Under the pieces are notes generated by a model. It ran no database searches and was not told where the DNA came from. It saw nothing but the letters and a program-made list of their open reading frames with translations. A program made the translations under genes and the position numbers. A stretch of 64,000 bases of DNA from Nymphaea colorata. Its lineage: Eukaryota; Streptophyta; Magnoliopsida; Nymphaeales; Nymphaeaceae. Below are positions 63,331 to 64,000 of the stretch, one piece after another. Location: positions 11,790,571 through 11,854,570 of the forward strand of contig NC_045138.2 of the NCBI RefSeq assembly GCF_008831285.2, in the 5' to 3' direction. Numbering within the stretch: the first letter of the stretch is position 1; each line of letters begins with the position of its first letter.

Positions 63331-64000
63331 TCGGTGCTCGCTTTTCATCATGGGAAGTTTGTGCCATTTTTAACGTGCTGATATTACAAACGTTTGCTAA
63401 ATGTGCATTTAGAAACAAAATTTGCTCAATGCAGGGAAGGGCCATCTATGCCCGAAATATAATTATACATGTCACTTACCTGCTAAATGAGAATTGAGTA
63501 TGCCTGGAACATGCTCTTGTTACTATACTTTTGTAACAGAACCAGGTCAGCAAGCCGTATTATACATGTCACAATTTTGGTCATGGTACTTGCGCTTTGT
63601 TTCATTTTTTTTGTTTTGGCTTCTTCATAGGCGCATTTAGCTTCGCCTCATCACATTTAACAACATTGACCATATTCATGCTTTTGTGTTGAAATTGTGT
63701 TTAAAATCATATTTTGGTCACGTGGGTATCCAATAATTCATGGTTTAAGATCAAGAGAAACCAAATTCAAATTACACAAAAGTGATTTATTCTATTCAGG
63801 CTTAAAGCAAAATTTCTTAAGAAAACTTTCTAACGGACATGGTTTAAATGGGGAAAATGTGTTTCAAGAGGCAGGAGGCGCAGTGTAGCTGCTTAAGCTA
63901 TGAGTTCTTATGAATCCTTTCACCATAAATGGTAAGGTGTGACATTGCAAATGATGGATGTGGGATACTCGAGTTTAAAAAACTACGAGCTCATCCCAAA
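63331..64000. other. Intergenic to window end
   Basis: No gene or repeat recognised. Short frames only. Confidence 0.4.

Overview
This window is flowering-plant nuclear DNA. It is AT-rich and gene-poor, with spliced genes, decayed LTR retrotransposons, MITE-like elements and microsatellites. I see no bacterial, organellar or operon-like features. The species cannot be fixed from the sequence alone.

Only two protein-coding genes are convincing, both on the minus strand. The first (about 15.4-18.9 kb) encodes a plant tandem CCCH zinc-finger protein with ankyrin repeats (RR-TZF type). Its coding region is uninterrupted and it has a probable 0.9 kb intron in the 5' UTR. The second (47.38-54.06 kb) encodes a calcium-dependent protein kinase. 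I could assemble it fully from eight exons with GT-AG junctions into a 534-residue protein with an N-myristoylation start, a kinase domain, an autoinhibitory junction and four EF hands. Both proteins belong to families linked to stress and calcium signalling, but nothing here suggests joint regulation; they are about 30 kb apart.

Layout: 0-4.4 kb holds degenerate repeats, including diverged copies of a ~170 bp tandem unit at the left edge. 4.4-11 kb holds a copia LTR, primer-binding site and gag relic, a gypsy gag relic and short degenerate tandem repeats. 11-15.4 kb is AT-rich with one TIR element. 15.4-19 kb is the CCCH gene. 19-25.2 kb is intergenic with microsatellites. 25.2-30 kb is a nest of dead retroelements: a minus-strand copia interrupted by a very small LTR element (TRIM-like), a gypsy protease relic and a plus-strand copia 3' relic. 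30-37.4 kb is AT-rich with a ~168 bp tandem array. 37.4-43.1 kb is a second copy of the gypsy gag family, another LTR/PBS/gag start and a solo-LTR candidate. 43-47.4 kb is a recent 279 bp tandem duplication containing a MITE, plus a PPR gene fragment. 47.4-54.1 kb is the CDPK gene. 54-58 kb is tandem duplications and intergenic DNA. 58.1-63.3 kb is a minus-strand copia element with all domains recognisable but disabled, whose 5' LTR appears split by a ~1 kb insertion.

I found no convincing undescribed biological system. The observations most worth checking are the TRIM-like element nested in a dead copia, the ~168 bp tandem array with diverged relatives 33 kb away, the 279 bp near-identical duplication, the start-codon and overlapping-uORF arrangement of the CCCH gene, and the in-frame upstream ATG of the CDPK.
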